A stretch of DNA of 64,000 bases, from contig NZ_CP094526.1 in assembly GCF_029910095.1 (NCBI RefSeq), positions 7,936,001 to 8,000,000 on the forward strand, given 5' to 3'. The number at the start of each line of letters is the position of its first letter. Positions within the stretch are counted from its first letter, which is position 1. The notes under the pieces were generated by a model, which searched no databases, was not told the DNA's origin, and saw only the letters and a list, made by a program, of their open reading frames with translations. Made by a program: the position numbers and the translations under genes. Source of the DNA: Bradyrhizobium sp. ISRA464 (GTDB lineage Bacteria > Pseudomonadota > Alphaproteobacteria > Rhizobiales > Xanthobacteraceae). Below are positions 10,865-20,317 of the stretch, piece after piece.

Positions 10865-11887
10865 TCAGCGGGAGCGCGCGCCGCGCGGCGGCGCCGGCTC
10901 GACCCGGATTCGGCCGCTGGCCACGCTGATGACCGCCCCGGCGAGGGTCTGTTTCAGCCTGGCTCCGCGTTGCGCCACCGCATGATCCACGGCCGCAAGC
11001 AAGGTTTCGATCTTGCCGAGTTCGGCGGGCCCTTCATGTCCGGTCCGGTCGATGGCGCGCTTCAGGAGGCGCAGACGAATCTCCTCAGGCATCGCGGCAA
11101 ACAGCGCGGCATCGAAGCCCGGGCGGGAAGTATCTTGCTCCTTCAACGCGAGATAGCGCTCGGCGCCGTCGACCAGCACCTCAACGGCGGCATTGGCGCG
11201 TGCAAGTCGGGCCGCGAGTCGCGCCAGGCTCCTCGCATCGCCACCCTCCTCCGCCAGCGCCGGCATCAGTGCGCGCAGCCGCGGGCGCGTGAATGCGGGA
11301 TCGCGATTGGTCGGATCGTCGGCGAAACCAATGCGCGCCTTGTTCAGCGTTGCAATCAACCGCGCCTTGGAAATATCGAGCAAGGGCCGCGTCAACCGAA
11401 CCCCTTCGCGCTCGGTCTCGCGGGCCATCGCCGACAGACCGGCGATGCCGCTACCACGCAACATCCGCATCAGGAGCGTCTCGGCCTGATCGTCGCGGGT
11501 ATGCGCGGTCAGGACATGCGTGGCACCGTACTTGCGCGCAGCCTGCGCCAGCAGCCGATAGCGGGCCGCGCGGGCCGCCGCCGGCACGCCGGTTCTCGGT
11601 TTGGGTCCGGTCCAGCGCAACGTGCTGTGAGGCAGCTCGAGGCTTTGCGCCAGCCGTTTGACGTCGCGGGCCTCGCGGGCGGCTTCGGGGCGCAGGCCGT
11701 GATCGACGGTGACGGCAATCAGCCGCGGCCCGCGCGAGAGCCCGCGGCGCCAGCGTGCGGCGAGCCACATCAGCGCGACGGAATCAGGACCGCCGGACAC
11801 CGCGAGCACGATCGCAGGCGCCGACGCCAGGCCCGCGAAGAGGCGTTTGGCGTCCCTTGCCGGAATGGCGGATTCGTCGTCGGGCAT
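10865..11887 (-). CDS. tilS: tRNA(Ile)-lysidine synthase TilS
   Basis: A 340-residue PP-loop ATPase that adds lysine to C34 of the tRNA-Ile CAU anticodon, changing its reading from AUG to AUA. The nucleotide-binding signature SGGPDS is at about residues 31-36 and is preceded by IVLAV; later motifs VTVDHGLR and THVLTAHTRDDQAETLLMRMLRGSG are diagnostic. I chose the ATG at 11887 (MPDDESAIPARD); a TTG at 11932 would add 15 residues and lies eight bases after the cpoB stop. Together with ftsH and cpoB it forms the conserved block downstream of pal. The C-terminal TilS substrate domains are shorter than in E. coli, as is usual in alphaproteobacteria. Confidence 0.95.
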   Translation of the reverse strand: MPDDESAIPARDAKRLFAGLASAPAIVLAVSGGPDSVALMWLAARWRRGLSRGPRLIAVTVDHGLRPEAAREARDVKRLAQSLELPHSTLRWTGPKPRTGVPAAARAARYRLLAQAARKYGATHVLTAHTRDDQAETLLMRMLRGSGIAGLSAMARETEREGVRLTRPLLDISKARLIATLNKARIGFADDPTNRDPAFTRPRLRALMPALAEEGGDARSLARLAARLARANAAVEVLVDGAERYLALKEQDTSRPGFDAALFAAMPEEIRLRLLKRAIDRTGHEGPAELGKIETLLAAVDHAVAQRGARLKQTLAGAVISVASGRIRVEPAPPRGARSR

Positions 11888-11939
11888 CGTAGGACCAGCA
11901 TTTCGCAAGAAGGCCGGATGCGGCCTCCCCAAAGCTGGT

Positions 11940-12977
11940 TTAGCACTTCACCCGTTTTTGCTCACGATCGACAGCGGCCTTCACGCCGCCGGATGCCCGC
12001 GGATATTTGCGCGTCACTTCGCCGAACGCGGCGCAGGCGGCTTCCTTTTCCTTGAGCGCCGCGAGCGACTGGCCGAGCCTCAGCAGCGCGTCCGGCGCCT
12101 TGGCCGACTTGTCGTACTTGGTCGTGACGCCGAGGAAGGTCTCGGCGGCGTCCCGATATTGCTGGCGTTGGAAATAGCTTTCGCCGAGCCAATATTGCGA
12201 ATCCGCGACCAGCGGGTCGCTCGGATATTTCCGGGCGAAATTCTTCATGGTCTCTTCGGCGAGCGCGTAGTCCTTGCGCTGCATGTAGCCGATGCCGAGG
12301 TCGAACTCGTCCTTCGGCGTGGCCGACGGCGGCAGCGTGGTCAGGCCTGCGCCGGCACCGGGGGGACGCTGCGGGCTCGTATTGCCGAGATCGAGCGGCT
12401 CGCCCGCACCGCGGCCGCCGGGAGCACCAATCCCGGCATCGCTGGACATCGGCAACTGACCGCCGCCCAGCGCGCGCGGCGCGCCCGGGGCGTTCGGGTT
12501 CTGGCTGGGATCGAAGGCATCGCCGCGGCCGCGACGGCCGGGAGCCGCAGCCGGCGTCGGCTCCTGCACGATCGGCGCTGGAGCGGCGATTTGCGGCTGC
12601 TGCTCATAACCGCCCTGCCGCCCGTATCCGGGCTGCGACTGGCCGTAACCCTGCTGCGGCTGCCCATAGCCGGGCTGAGCCTGCGGATAGGCCTGAGGCT
12701 GCTGTGCCGGCGGCACCGCAGCGACGCTCGGCTGCGCCGCAGGTTGTCCGGGCGCGCCCGGCGGCTGAGCGCCGAGTTGGCGCAGCCGCTCCTCGAGCTG
12801 GCGGTTGCGGTACTGCAACTCCTCGTTCTGCCCGGTCAGTTGCCGGAGCTGATTCTCGAGCCGCTCGATCCGCATCTCGGCGTCGGCATCGTCGGATTGT
12901 GCAAGAGCTGGAACGGAAACGGCGAGCAGCGCCGCGATCGCCGCGGCGGAAGGAAGAAAATGCAGTCTGGATGACAT
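11940..12977 (-). CDS. cpoB: Cell division coordinator CpoB / YbgF
   Basis: A 345-residue periplasmic protein. The start at 12977 (MSSRLHFLPSAAAIAALL) gives a proper signal peptide cleaved after VPALAQ; the upstream extension lacks one. An N-terminal coiled coil (about 30-70: RIERLENQLRQLTGQNEEL) is followed by a long Pro/Gln/Gly/Tyr-rich linker (about 70-215) with several YGQPQQG-like units, then three TPR repeats (about 225-345: DEFDLGIGYMQRKDYALAEETM, KYPSDPLVADSQYWLGESYF). CpoB links peptidoglycan synthesis to Tol-mediated outer-membrane constriction. It is encoded directly after pal, and tilS follows within 53 bases. The linker is long compared with the enteric protein. Confidence 0.94.
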   Translation of the reverse strand: MSSRLHFLPSAAAIAALLAVSVPALAQSDDADAEMRIERLENQLRQLTGQNEELQYRNRQLEERLRQLGAQPPGAPGQPAAQPSVAAVPPAQQPQAYPQAQPGYGQPQQGYGQSQPGYGRQGGYEQQPQIAAPAPIVQEPTPAAAPGRRGRGDAFDPSQNPNAPGAPRALGGGQLPMSSDAGIGAPGGRGAGEPLDLGNTSPQRPPGAGAGLTTLPPSATPKDEFDLGIGYMQRKDYALAEETMKNFARKYPSDPLVADSQYWLGESYFQRQQYRDAAETFLGVTTKYDKSAKAPDALLRLGQSLAALKEKEAACAAFGEVTRKYPRASGGVKAAVDREQKRVKC

Positions 12978-13178
12978 TTTGCCCTGACGACGATATCGAC
13001 GTGAAAAGCGAGCCACATTGAGGGACGGAGTACGCCGGAATTGTGACTGGCCCTTCAAATCCCAGGCAACGTCGCAAGGCTATGGTTTAGTGCCGGCGCC
13101 GGAACAAGCAAGCGGGCAATTCGCCCAACGTCGTTCATCAAGCTGACAGCGCGCTGACAGGCTGTCGCGCGCCGCGAA

Positions 13179-13207
13179 AGAAAAACCGGCGCCCGAAGGC
13201 GCCGGTT
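13179..13207 (-). terminator. Rho-independent terminator after pal
   Basis: A perfect 10-bp stem AACCGGCGCC with loop TTCG on the minus strand (13207-13184) is followed by TTTC. It lies 24 bases past the pal stop and would separate pal from cpoB, so cpoB may have its own promoter or depend on read-through. Confidence 0.85.
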
Positions 13208-13230
13208 GAAACATTGGCCGAGGCGTTTGC

Positions 13231-13725
13231 TCAGGAGCTTGCGTTGAGCACGGTGACGGCGCGGCGGTTCTGCGACCAGCAGGAGATGTCGTTGCAGACC
13301 GCGACCGGGCGCTCCTTGCCGTAGGAGATGGTGCGCATGCGGCTCGGGTCGATGCCGCGCGAGACCAGATAGGCACGGACCGATTGGGCCCGACGCGCAC
13401 CGAGCGCGATGTTGTATTCGCGGGTGCCGCGCTCGTCCGCATGGCCTTCGATGGTGAAGGAATAGCGGTTGTAGGTCTGCAACCACTGCGCCTGCTTGTC
13501 GAGGGTGGCGATCGCCTGCGGGCTCAGATCGGTCTGGTCGCTATCGAAAAACACGCGGTCGCCGACATTGACCACGAAATCCTGCTGACTGCCCGGGGTC
13601 GCGGCGCTCGCCATCGCTCCATCGGCGCCCAGCCCGTTCTTGTTGGCGCAGGCACCCATCGACAGCGCCACCGCCAGAACCGCCGCCAGCTTCATACCCT
13701 GGAGGATACGCATCTGATGTTTCAT
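13231..13725 (-). CDS. pal: Peptidoglycan-associated lipoprotein Pal
   Basis: A 164-residue outer-membrane lipoprotein. The signal peptide ends in the lipobox LSMGAC, making the Cys near residue 26 the acylated N-terminus. The OmpA-like domain (about 55-160) binds meso-diaminopimelate in peptidoglycan: RVFFDSDQTDLSPQA, FTIEGHADERGTREYN, LGARRAQSVRAYL and RMRTISYGKERP. The Asp and Arg residues of the binding site are present. It is part of the Tol-Pal envelope system with the upstream tolQRAB genes, but two unrelated signalling genes lie between tolB and pal, and a strong terminator follows it. Confidence 0.96.
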   Translation of the reverse strand: MKHQMRILQGMKLAAVLAVALSMGACANKNGLGADGAMASAATPGSQQDFVVNVGDRVFFDSDQTDLSPQAIATLDKQAQWLQTYNRYSFTIEGHADERGTREYNIALGARRAQSVRAYLVSRGIDPSRMRTISYGKERPVAVCNDISCWSQNRRAVTVLNASS

Positions 13726-14034
13726 TCCGGAGCCTCCACGCTCACGCTCTTCGTACTGTCATCCGATCTACAGGGCGATGGTTAAGCGAACGTTCCGTCA
13801 ACCTTGACGAGACCTTGCCGGACCGCATCAAATGCCAGCTAATGGCGGAAAGCGCCCCCGATGGTTAATGGGTGGCAAATGTGGCGCGACGGTGAAGAGA
13901 AGGCAAGGTCGGCCGGAACCAGCCGTTTCTACAGGCAATTTCGTGCCCGCTAGTTGCCGAACGGCGACAGGTCGTGGCGATTCGCGCTGGCGAAGCAGCC
14001 CAAACGAGATCGACTTCTGCCGGCCGATTCCCGG
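13726..14034. other. Intergenic region upstream of pal
   Basis: A 309-base stretch between the FeeM-like gene and pal, both on the minus strand. No frame in it looks like a protein. Because the gene on the far side is unrelated to Tol, a promoter for pal is expected here; I find no convincing boxes. Confidence 0.6.
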
Positions 14035-14769
14035 TCAGGAATTCGGGACGATCGAGGGACGTTCGAACTTGGCAATGGTCGCCTGCCGAGGCACATGGTG
14101 TTCCCGCTCGAACAGCATGCGGCGCTCGAATGCCGACGAGCGCATCATCGGGTAACGGTCGAACACCTTGTCGCGCATGGTCTGGAAGTCCGACGCCATC
14201 AGGCCGACCGGCTTGAGCAGGCCCGGGAACAGGCGCGGCTCGGCGATGGTCTCATGGAAGAAGACGCGACGGTAGAACGCCTGGTGCTCGGGGCGAACGA
14301 TCGCGAGCCCCAGATCGGCGTTGAAATATTCGCAGGCCATATAGGCCAGGCGCACCGTGACATAGGGCAGTTCCGGCGAACGCCGGGCCCGGTCGGGGTC
14401 CGCCACGAAACGCGCCGGATCAATAATGACCTCTCCGCGGTCGAGCTTCGGATGCAGGATCTCGCCGAAAGCCTCGGCCGAGCAGGACTCGCGCCATTCC
14501 GGCGTCAGCACGCTGATGCGGACCGAGCTGCACAGCTCGGCATCGAGATAGACGCCGAAGGTCCAGGAGTTCTCCAGGTCGTCATACTGATCGGTGACGC
14601 GCTGCTCCGCCGACTCCTTGACTGCGCCCTCCCGCAGATAGGCGCGGTAGCGGAGATTGTAGATCTCTTCTTTTTCCGCCCGCGTTTGGGCGAGACGATA
14701 ATCGACGTGGTCGAGTAGTTCGGATCCCCTCACGAAAGCAACAGGAGACGCTGCGACGGGGGATCTCAT
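14035..14769 (-). CDS. N-acyl amino acid synthase (FeeM-like) GNAT-fold protein
   Basis: A 244-residue protein of the FeeM / acyl-homoserine-lactone-synthase-like GNAT superfamily. The pattern is RLAQTRAEKEEIYNLRYRAYLREG near the N-terminus, then SSVRISVL, GEVIIDPARFVADPD and PELPYVTVRLAYMACEYFNADLGLAIVRPEHQAFYRR. FeeM enzymes transfer a fatty acyl chain from acyl carrier protein to an amino acid, giving long-chain N-acyl amino acids. The product here is unknown. The gene lies immediately downstream of a GGDEF/EAL protein (152 bases) within the tol-pal region, a placement that hints at envelope-linked signalling or lipid chemistry but does not prove it. Confidence 0.82.
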   Translation of the reverse strand: MRSPVAASPVAFVRGSELLDHVDYRLAQTRAEKEEIYNLRYRAYLREGAVKESAEQRVTDQYDDLENSWTFGVYLDAELCSSVRISVLTPEWRESCSAEAFGEILHPKLDRGEVIIDPARFVADPDRARRSPELPYVTVRLAYMACEYFNADLGLAIVRPEHQAFYRRVFFHETIAEPRLFPGLLKPVGLMASDFQTMRDKVFDRYPMMRSSAFERRMLFEREHHVPRQATIAKFERPSIVPNS

Positions 14770-14921
14770 GTATTACTCCGCACTTCCAACAACTTCTGCG
14801 AGCCGGTGGAAATCTTAACAGCCTCTTAACGAAATTGCAAAGCATTGACGGTGTTAGGGTTAATCCCGGTCAAGGAGTTTCGCACCCGCGTCCGGCAGCA
14901 TTGCTGCCCGCCCGGAAAGCT

Positions 14922-17273
14922 TCAGGCGATCGATCGTGACGGCAGGGGAATCAGCTTCTCGTCGGGCGAGCGGGGGCCGTGCGAGGCGTTCAAGAGCTGC
15001 CTGATCCGCACGGCGGGAACCGGCCGGCTGAACAGATAGCCCTGCGCCTCGGTGACCGCGCCGTCGGCGCTGATCAATTCGAGCTGGTCGTTGGTCTCGA
15101 TGCCCTCGACGACCACGGACATGCCGAGATCGGCGGAGAGTCGCGCCACGCCACGCAGCAGCGTCAGCGGTCGATCGCTGTCGATGCCTTCGAGGAAGGA
15201 ACGGTCGATCTTGACCTTCTGCAACGGGAAGTTGTGCAGATAGCTCAGCGACGAGTAGCCGGTGCCGAAATCGTCGAGCGAGATCCGTACGCCGAGCGTT
15301 CGCAACTGCGACAGCAGGTCGTGGGTGAGCTGAGTGTTGTGCAGCAGTGAGGATTCGGTGATCTCGATCTCCAGCCGGTGCGCCGGCAGGCCCGAGACCT
15401 CGAGCGCATAACGCACCTCGCTCACCACGTCGCGCTGGTGGAACTGCTGCGGCGAGAAGTTGACGGCGACGCTGACCGCCTCCGGCCACTTCATGCATTC
15501 CATGCAGGCCTTGCGCAGGATCCAGCGGCCGAGGTCGACGATCAGGCCCATGTCCTCGGCAACCGGAATGATGTCGACGGGCGAGACCGCGCCGCGCACC
15601 GGATGGTTCCAGCGCAGCAGCGCTTCGCAGGTGCTCACCTTGCCGGTCCTCAGGTTGATCAGCGGCTGATAGAACAGCTCGAACTCCTCGTTGGCGAGCG
15701 CCTTGCGCAGGTCGAGCTCAAGGATGCGCCGCGCCTCGACGGTTTGCGCCATCTCGTCGCGGAAGAAGCAGAAGGTGCCGCGGCCGTCGGCCTTGGCGCG
15801 GTAGAGCGCCATATCGGCGTTCTTGAGCAGTGTGTCGGCGCCGACACCGGGCGCGGTCATCGCGATGCCGACGCTGGCGCCAATCTCGACCAGATGGTTG
15901 TCGATCTTGTAGCGCTCGCTGAGGCGGTCGACGATGCGACGCGCGAGTGCGGCGGCATCCTCGTGCGAATGGATGTTCTGCTGGAACACGACGAACTCGT
16001 CGCCGCCGAACCGCGCCACGAAGTCCTCCGGACGCAGCATCTCGCGCAGCCGGTCGGCAACCGCGCACAGCAGCTGGTCGCCGCAGGGATGGCCGAGCGT
16101 ATCGTTGACCTGCTTGAACTGGTCGAGGTCCACGAACAGCAGCGCCGAGCGCTGCTCGCTGCCGTAGCGGGTCGAAAGCAGGCGGCCGATTTCGTCGCGG
16201 AAATTGACGCGGTTGGGCAGCTGGGTCAGCTCGTCATAGCGCGCGAGGTGGCTGATCCTGGCCTCGGCGTCCTTGCGCTCGGTGATGTCCTCGACCAGCA
16301 CAACGGTGCCGCCGCGGCTCATCGGCTGGAAGGTCCACGACAGCGCGCGGCTCTTGCTCGCATCGGGATCGTTGGTGACGATCTCGCCGACCTGCGAGCT
16401 CTCGATCTCGGACAGAATCTGCTTCGCCGTCGCGGCGGAGATCGATCCGAACAGGACGCAGGCATTGCAGATGTCGGATGCGCTCGCGCTGCGCTGCACG
16501 AAATCATCGGACAGTTCCATCATCTCGATGAAGCGGTGGTTCATCACCGCCAGGCGTCCGTCGGACCGGAACATGCAAAGCCCATGCGGCATATTGTTCA
16601 ACGCGGTGTCGAACTGGTGCGCCAGCGCCGCCTCGCGGAAGCTCGAGGTCAGCGCCTTGACGAAGATCGCGTGCAGGCTGAGATTGATGCCCTTCAGGCC
16701 GAGGAAGAACAGGCCCAGCAGGATCGCCAGGCCGATGTAGTAGACATCGCCGTGCATCGCCAAGGCGATCGACATCGGAGCGCAGGCGACCAGCACGTGG
16801 AGCTGGAGCAGCCGCGGTCGCCCGTAATTGCGCGCCGCCCCGCCCGCGGTATAGCCCACCGTCACCGCGACGCAGAGCATGTGGGCGATCGCATCGTCGC
16901 TGCCGAGGATGGTGATGAAGCACCAGGCGCCCAGCACCGCGGCATAGACGATCGCGCCGACCGAATAGCGCGGCGCCCAGACCTTGGCCTCCTCGTAGGT
17001 CAGCCCGCCGCCCTGCCCCTCGTCGTATTTGCGCATCTGGATCGCGCGCGCCGTGCCGATGGCGATGATCAGGAAGGCGAACGGCCACAGCAACATGTTG
17101 CCGGTCTTCAGCGCGGTCATCACGGCGGCGGTCGCCGTGCACACGCTGCCGAGGAACATCGCCCAGAAATTCTGGCGCATCGAGTCCACGAGCGCAGCGT
17201 AGAGCACCGGCTCCAGCTCGTCCTGGTTGCCTCGTCTTTTCTGATCCACCAACTGCATCGGCAGCGTACGCAT
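14922..17273 (-). CDS. Membrane-anchored PAS-GGDEF-EAL protein (c-di-GMP turnover)
   Basis: A 783-residue protein with six or so hydrophobic N-terminal segments (about 35-205), a PAS-like region (about 220-335: LNNMPHGLCMFRSDGRLAVMN ... VVLVEDITERKDAE), a GGDEF domain (about 345-505) and an EAL domain (about 520-770). The diguanylate cyclase signature RFGGDEFVV is intact, and ADGRGTFCF and NADMALYRAK are typical. The EAL motif (CEALLRWNHP) and the catalytic DDFGTGYSSLSYL are intact, so both synthesis and hydrolysis of cyclic di-GMP are possible. It sits between tolB (166 bases upstream) and a FeeM-like gene. Its N-terminus is not a recognised sensor such as MHYT or CHASE. Confidence 0.93.
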   Translation of the reverse strand: MRTLPMQLVDQKRRGNQDELEPVLYAALVDSMRQNFWAMFLGSVCTATAAVMTALKTGNMLLWPFAFLIIAIGTARAIQMRKYDEGQGGGLTYEEAKVWAPRYSVGAIVYAAVLGAWCFITILGSDDAIAHMLCVAVTVGYTAGGAARNYGRPRLLQLHVLVACAPMSIALAMHGDVYYIGLAILLGLFFLGLKGINLSLHAIFVKALTSSFREAALAHQFDTALNNMPHGLCMFRSDGRLAVMNHRFIEMMELSDDFVQRSASASDICNACVLFGSISAATAKQILSEIESSQVGEIVTNDPDASKSRALSWTFQPMSRGGTVVLVEDITERKDAEARISHLARYDELTQLPNRVNFRDEIGRLLSTRYGSEQRSALLFVDLDQFKQVNDTLGHPCGDQLLCAVADRLREMLRPEDFVARFGGDEFVVFQQNIHSHEDAAALARRIVDRLSERYKIDNHLVEIGASVGIAMTAPGVGADTLLKNADMALYRAKADGRGTFCFFRDEMAQTVEARRILELDLRKALANEEFELFYQPLINLRTGKVSTCEALLRWNHPVRGAVSPVDIIPVAEDMGLIVDLGRWILRKACMECMKWPEAVSVAVNFSPQQFHQRDVVSEVRYALEVSGLPAHRLEIEITESSLLHNTQLTHDLLSQLRTLGVRISLDDFGTGYSSLSYLHNFPLQKVKIDRSFLEGIDSDRPLTLLRGVARLSADLGMSVVVEGIETNDQLELISADGAVTEAQGYLFSRPVPAVRIRQLLNASHGPRSPDEKLIPLPSRSIA

Positions 17274-17439
17274 CCTCTTCGGCTGCGTAGTTCTAACGGC
17301 CGCAGATGAAGTCTTTCTGAGCGAAGATCGTTAGTGAGTCGTTGTCGCGCTCAGCGCACGACGGAAATCTGCCTTAGATATCAGTACGCTAGACAACAGT
17401 TGCCGGGCGATGCCGGGGATCCCGGCAGCGCCCGCGCTG

Positions 17440-18795
17440 TCATGACAACAGCGGCGACCAGGCGGGGTCGGAGGCGAAGCCCGGCGTGGGCACCCGCAGC
17501 TCGTTGCGGCCGGACACGTCGACGGTGAACAGCGACGGTCCACTGTTACCGCCGGGGTCGCGGAAGAACATCACCACGCGCCCGTTCGGCGCAAAGGTCG
17601 GCCCCTCATTGTGGAAACCCGACGTCAGGATGCGCTCGCCCGAACCGTCGGTCTTCATGATGCCGATCGCGAACTGCCCGCCGCCCTGCTTGGTGAAGGC
17701 GATGTAGTCGCCGCGCGGCGACCAGACCGGCGTCGAGTAGGTGCCGTCGCCGAACGAGATGCGCTGCGCCTGGCCGCCGGTGGCCGGCATCACGTAGATC
17801 TGCGGCTTGCCGCCGCGATCGGATTCGAAGCAGAGCCGCGAGCCGTCGGGCGCGTAGGACGGCGAGGTGTCGATCGCCGGCGTATCGGTCAGCCGCGTCA
17901 TCGCCTTCGAGCGCAAATCCATGACGAACAGGTTGGAGTTGCCGCCCTGCTGCAAGCTCATGATGATGCGCTGACCGTCCGGCGAGAAGCGCGGCGAGAA
18001 CGACATGCCGGGGAAATTGCCGACGATCTCGCGCTGGCCGGTTTCGATGTTGAGCAGGTAGACGCGCGGTTCGCCCTGCCCGAACTCCATATAGGTGATC
18101 TCCTGGGTCGATGGCGAGAACCGCGGCGTGATCACCAGATCCGCACCCCGGGTCAGGTAGCGCACATTGGCGCCGTCCTGGTCCATCAGCGCCAGCCGCT
18201 TGACGCGGTGCTGCGCGGCGCCGCTTTCGTCGACGAACACGATGCGGGTGTCGAAATAGCCCTTTTCGCCGGTCATCCGCTCGTAGATCTGATCGGAGAT
18301 GATGTGGGCGATGCGCCGCCAGTATTCGGCCGACGTGTCGTATTGCTGGCCGGCGAGCTGCTGGCCGGTGTTGACGTCCCAGAGACGGAATTCCGCCTTC
18401 ACGCGCCCGTTGGCCTGGCGCGTCATGCGCCCGGTCACCAGCGCCTGCGCGTTGATGCTCTTCCAGTTGTTGAAGTTCGGTGCCGCGTCGATGTTGATCG
18501 ACTTCTCGAGATAGGCGGCCTGGTCGATAGGCGCGAACAATCCGCTGCGCTTCAGATTGTTGGTGATGACCTGCGTCACCCCGACGCCGACCTCGGTGTC
18601 GCCGGGCGTGCCGGCTGCGAAATTCGGAATCGCGATCGGCACCGGCGCGAAGTCGCCCTCGGGGATCGTGATGCGCTTCTGTGCGAAGGCGGCGCCGCCG
18701 CTTCCAGCCAGCGCACCGAGCGCGGCCATTCCGGAAATCATCTGGCGGCGGTTCAGGCGAAACGTCATTGCACGCAAATCTTTTGTGTCGGTCAT
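17440..18795 (-). CDS. tolB: Tol-Pal translocation protein TolB
   Basis: A 451-residue periplasmic protein. The N-terminus carries an Arg pair in LNRRQMIS (about residues 14-21) followed by a hydrophobic Ala/Gly-rich stretch to AFAQ, so export may be through Tat or Sec. The TolB N-domain (about 40-180, e.g. [14 protein letters not shown]) is followed by six WD40-like beta-propeller blades of the TolB type, visible as repeated SPDG or similar motifs ([56 protein letters not shown]). TolB binds Pal and TolA. It is the fourth gene of tolQRAB, 45 bases after tolA. Confidence 0.96.
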   Translation of the reverse strand: MTDTKDLRAMTFRLNRRQMISGMAALGALAGSGGAAFAQKRITIPEGDFAPVPIAIPNFAAGTPGDTEVGVGVTQVITNNLKRSGLFAPIDQAAYLEKSINIDAAPNFNNWKSINAQALVTGRMTRQANGRVKAEFRLWDVNTGQQLAGQQYDTSAEYWRRIAHIISDQIYERMTGEKGYFDTRIVFVDESGAAQHRVKRLALMDQDGANVRYLTRGADLVITPRFSPSTQEITYMEFGQGEPRVYLLNIETGQREIVGNFPGMSFSPRFSPDGQRIIMSLQQGGNSNLFVMDLRSKAMTRLTDTPAIDTSPSYAPDGSRLCFESDRGGKPQIYVMPATGGQAQRISFGDGTYSTPVWSPRGDYIAFTKQGGGQFAIGIMKTDGSGERILTSGFHNEGPTFAPNGRVVMFFRDPGGNSGPSLFTVDVSGRNELRVPTPGFASDPAWSPLLS

Positions 18796-18840
18796 TGTGG
18801 GTAGGCTTTTGTTTGCTATCGGCCAAGCGCCGCGGTGGCC

Positions 18841-19773
18841 TCAGGTCTTTCGCTCTGTGAACACCGGCGCAAAATACTTCCATTCATCGAAATAGGCCGC
18901 CGGCAGATTGTACGGCTGGCATTCGATGATCGCCCGCAGCGCGCTCTCCTGGTAGACGCGCAGATAAGGCGTCGCCGGGTTGCCTTCCGGCACCGGCATT
19001 CCTTCGAGCGTGCCATCGCGCTTCAGCTTGATCGAGAACACGGCTTCGGTCTGCTGCGCCTCGAGGCCGCCATAGGGCTTCTTCCAGCAGCGCTCGACCT
19101 GCTGCTTGAACATCGCGCCCCAGGTCGCGGAATTGTCGGCGGCCTTGCCCTTCGACGTGCCGAGCGCGGCGTTGGAATTGAGCGTGTCGCCGGTGATCGA
19201 GGCGCGCGTCGGATCGCGCTTGTCGAGCAGCGCCGCGATCTTGCTCTGATCGAACACGCGCTCCTTCGGCTTCTGCTCCGGCGGCGGCTTGGCGGCATGC
19301 TGAACCGGCTTCGGCGGCGGCTTCTTCTCTTCCTTCTTGATCGCTTCCGCGATCGGGTCGGGCTTCACTGGATCGGGCTTCTTCTCGACCGGCTTCGGCT
19401 CTTCCTTCGGCTTGTTCTCGACCTTCTTCGGCGGATCCGGCTTCTTCTCTTCCGGCTTTTCCACCTTCGGCGTCGGCGCCGGCGCGGTGTCGGTCACGAC
19501 CGGCGCCTTCTTGTCATCGATCTTGCCGACGGCGTCGTCGACCGGCTTGGCCTCGGCGACCTTCTCGACCAGCGGCTTGGGATTGTCCTTCTTGCCGTCC
19601 TTCTGGCCGGCCATGACGTGGGAGAGCTGGTCGGAGGAGATCACGTCGACGGCCACAGTGTCTTCTTCCGGCATCACGAACGCCTTGGTCGAAAACGACA
19701 CCAGGCCCCACCCGATCACGAGGACGTGCAGGGCAATCGACGCCGCCAGTGTCTTGTCGACCTTGACCTTCAA
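18841..19773 (-). CDS. tolA: Cell envelope integrity protein TolA
   Basis: A 310-residue inner-membrane protein that transmits TolQR energy to the outer membrane. One N-terminal transmembrane segment (about 8-30: TLAASIALHVLVIGWGLVSF) precedes a long Lys/Pro/Glu-rich periplasmic arm (about 60-190, many KKPDP, EKK and PKPV units) and a small C-terminal domain (about 205-305) with KQQVERCWKKPYGG, FSIKLKRDGTLEG and ALRAIIECQPYNLP. The two cysteines in the C-terminal domain match the disulfide of TolA domain III. It follows tolR by 36 bases. The arm is Pro-rich rather than the Ala/Glu/Lys helix of enteric TolA. Confidence 0.95.
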   Translation of the reverse strand: MKVKVDKTLAASIALHVLVIGWGLVSFSTKAFVMPEEDTVAVDVISSDQLSHVMAGQKDGKKDNPKPLVEKVAEAKPVDDAVGKIDDKKAPVVTDTAPAPTPKVEKPEEKKPDPPKKVENKPKEEPKPVEKKPDPVKPDPIAEAIKKEEKKPPPKPVQHAAKPPPEQKPKERVFDQSKIAALLDKRDPTRASITGDTLNSNAALGTSKGKAADNSATWGAMFKQQVERCWKKPYGGLEAQQTEAVFSIKLKRDGTLEGMPVPEGNPATPYLRVYQESALRAIIECQPYNLPAAYFDEWKYFAPVFTERKT

Positions 19774-19809
19774 TTCAGGCTTCCCCGTGCCGCTTGCCGG
19801 ACATGAAGT

Positions 19810-20283
19810 TTAAGTGCCCCCTTCCGGGATGATGACGATGTTCGCCTTGAACCCGGCGGTCCGGATCTCCCCGAGCAACTTCATCATATCAGTGTAACAA
19901 ACGTCCTTGTCGCCGCGCAGATAGACCACGCTTTCGGCGTCCGATCGGGTTTCCCGGATCGCCTTGATCTTGGGCAGCAGGTCGGTCGCTGCGATCGGCG
20001 CATCGCCGAGATAGAGCTCGATGTTCGAGTTGCAACCGCCGCCGGTGCGCTTGACCGACAGCGTCAGCGGCGGCTGGTTCGACGAGATCGACTTGCCGCC
20101 GCTTGCGACCGGCAGGTCGATGTCGATGTTCGACGTCATCAGCGGCGCCGCCACCATGAAGATGATCAGGAGCACCAGCATCACGTCGACCATCGGCGTG
20201 ACGTTGATCTCGGCCATCACCGGCTTGCGCCCGCCGCGGCGGCGTCCGCCGCCGCCGGACGACCCTGCCATGCTCATCGCCAT
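19810..20283 (-). CDS. tolR: Tol-Pal proton channel subunit TolR (ExbD/TolR family)
   Basis: A 157-residue membrane protein. After a Gly/Arg-rich cytoplasmic stretch comes the conserved MAEINVTPMVDVMLVLLIIFMV, the single membrane helix with the proton-carrying Asp (VDVML), followed by TSNIDIDLP. The periplasmic domain ends in the typical VVYLRGDKDVCYTDMMKLLGEIRTAGF. It forms the energising complex with TolQ. It begins 34 bases after the tolQ stop and is followed by tolA. Two other in-frame ATGs lie within the first five codons, so the exact start is uncertain by a few residues. Confidence 0.96.
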   Translation of the reverse strand: MAMSMAGSSGGGGRRRGGRKPVMAEINVTPMVDVMLVLLIIFMVAAPLMTSNIDIDLPVASGGKSISSNQPPLTLSVKRTGGGCNSNIELYLGDAPIAATDLLPKIKAIRETRSDAESVVYLRGDKDVCYTDMMKLLGEIRTAGFKANIVIIPEGGT

Positions 20284-20317
20284 GATCGTGCGCTCGCAAA
20301 AGTGATCATCGTCTGTC

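Noticed and set aside
15378..17309. A 643-codon open frame opposite the GGDEF/EAL gene
   Set aside because: Shadow of a well-supported gene; no recognisable domains.
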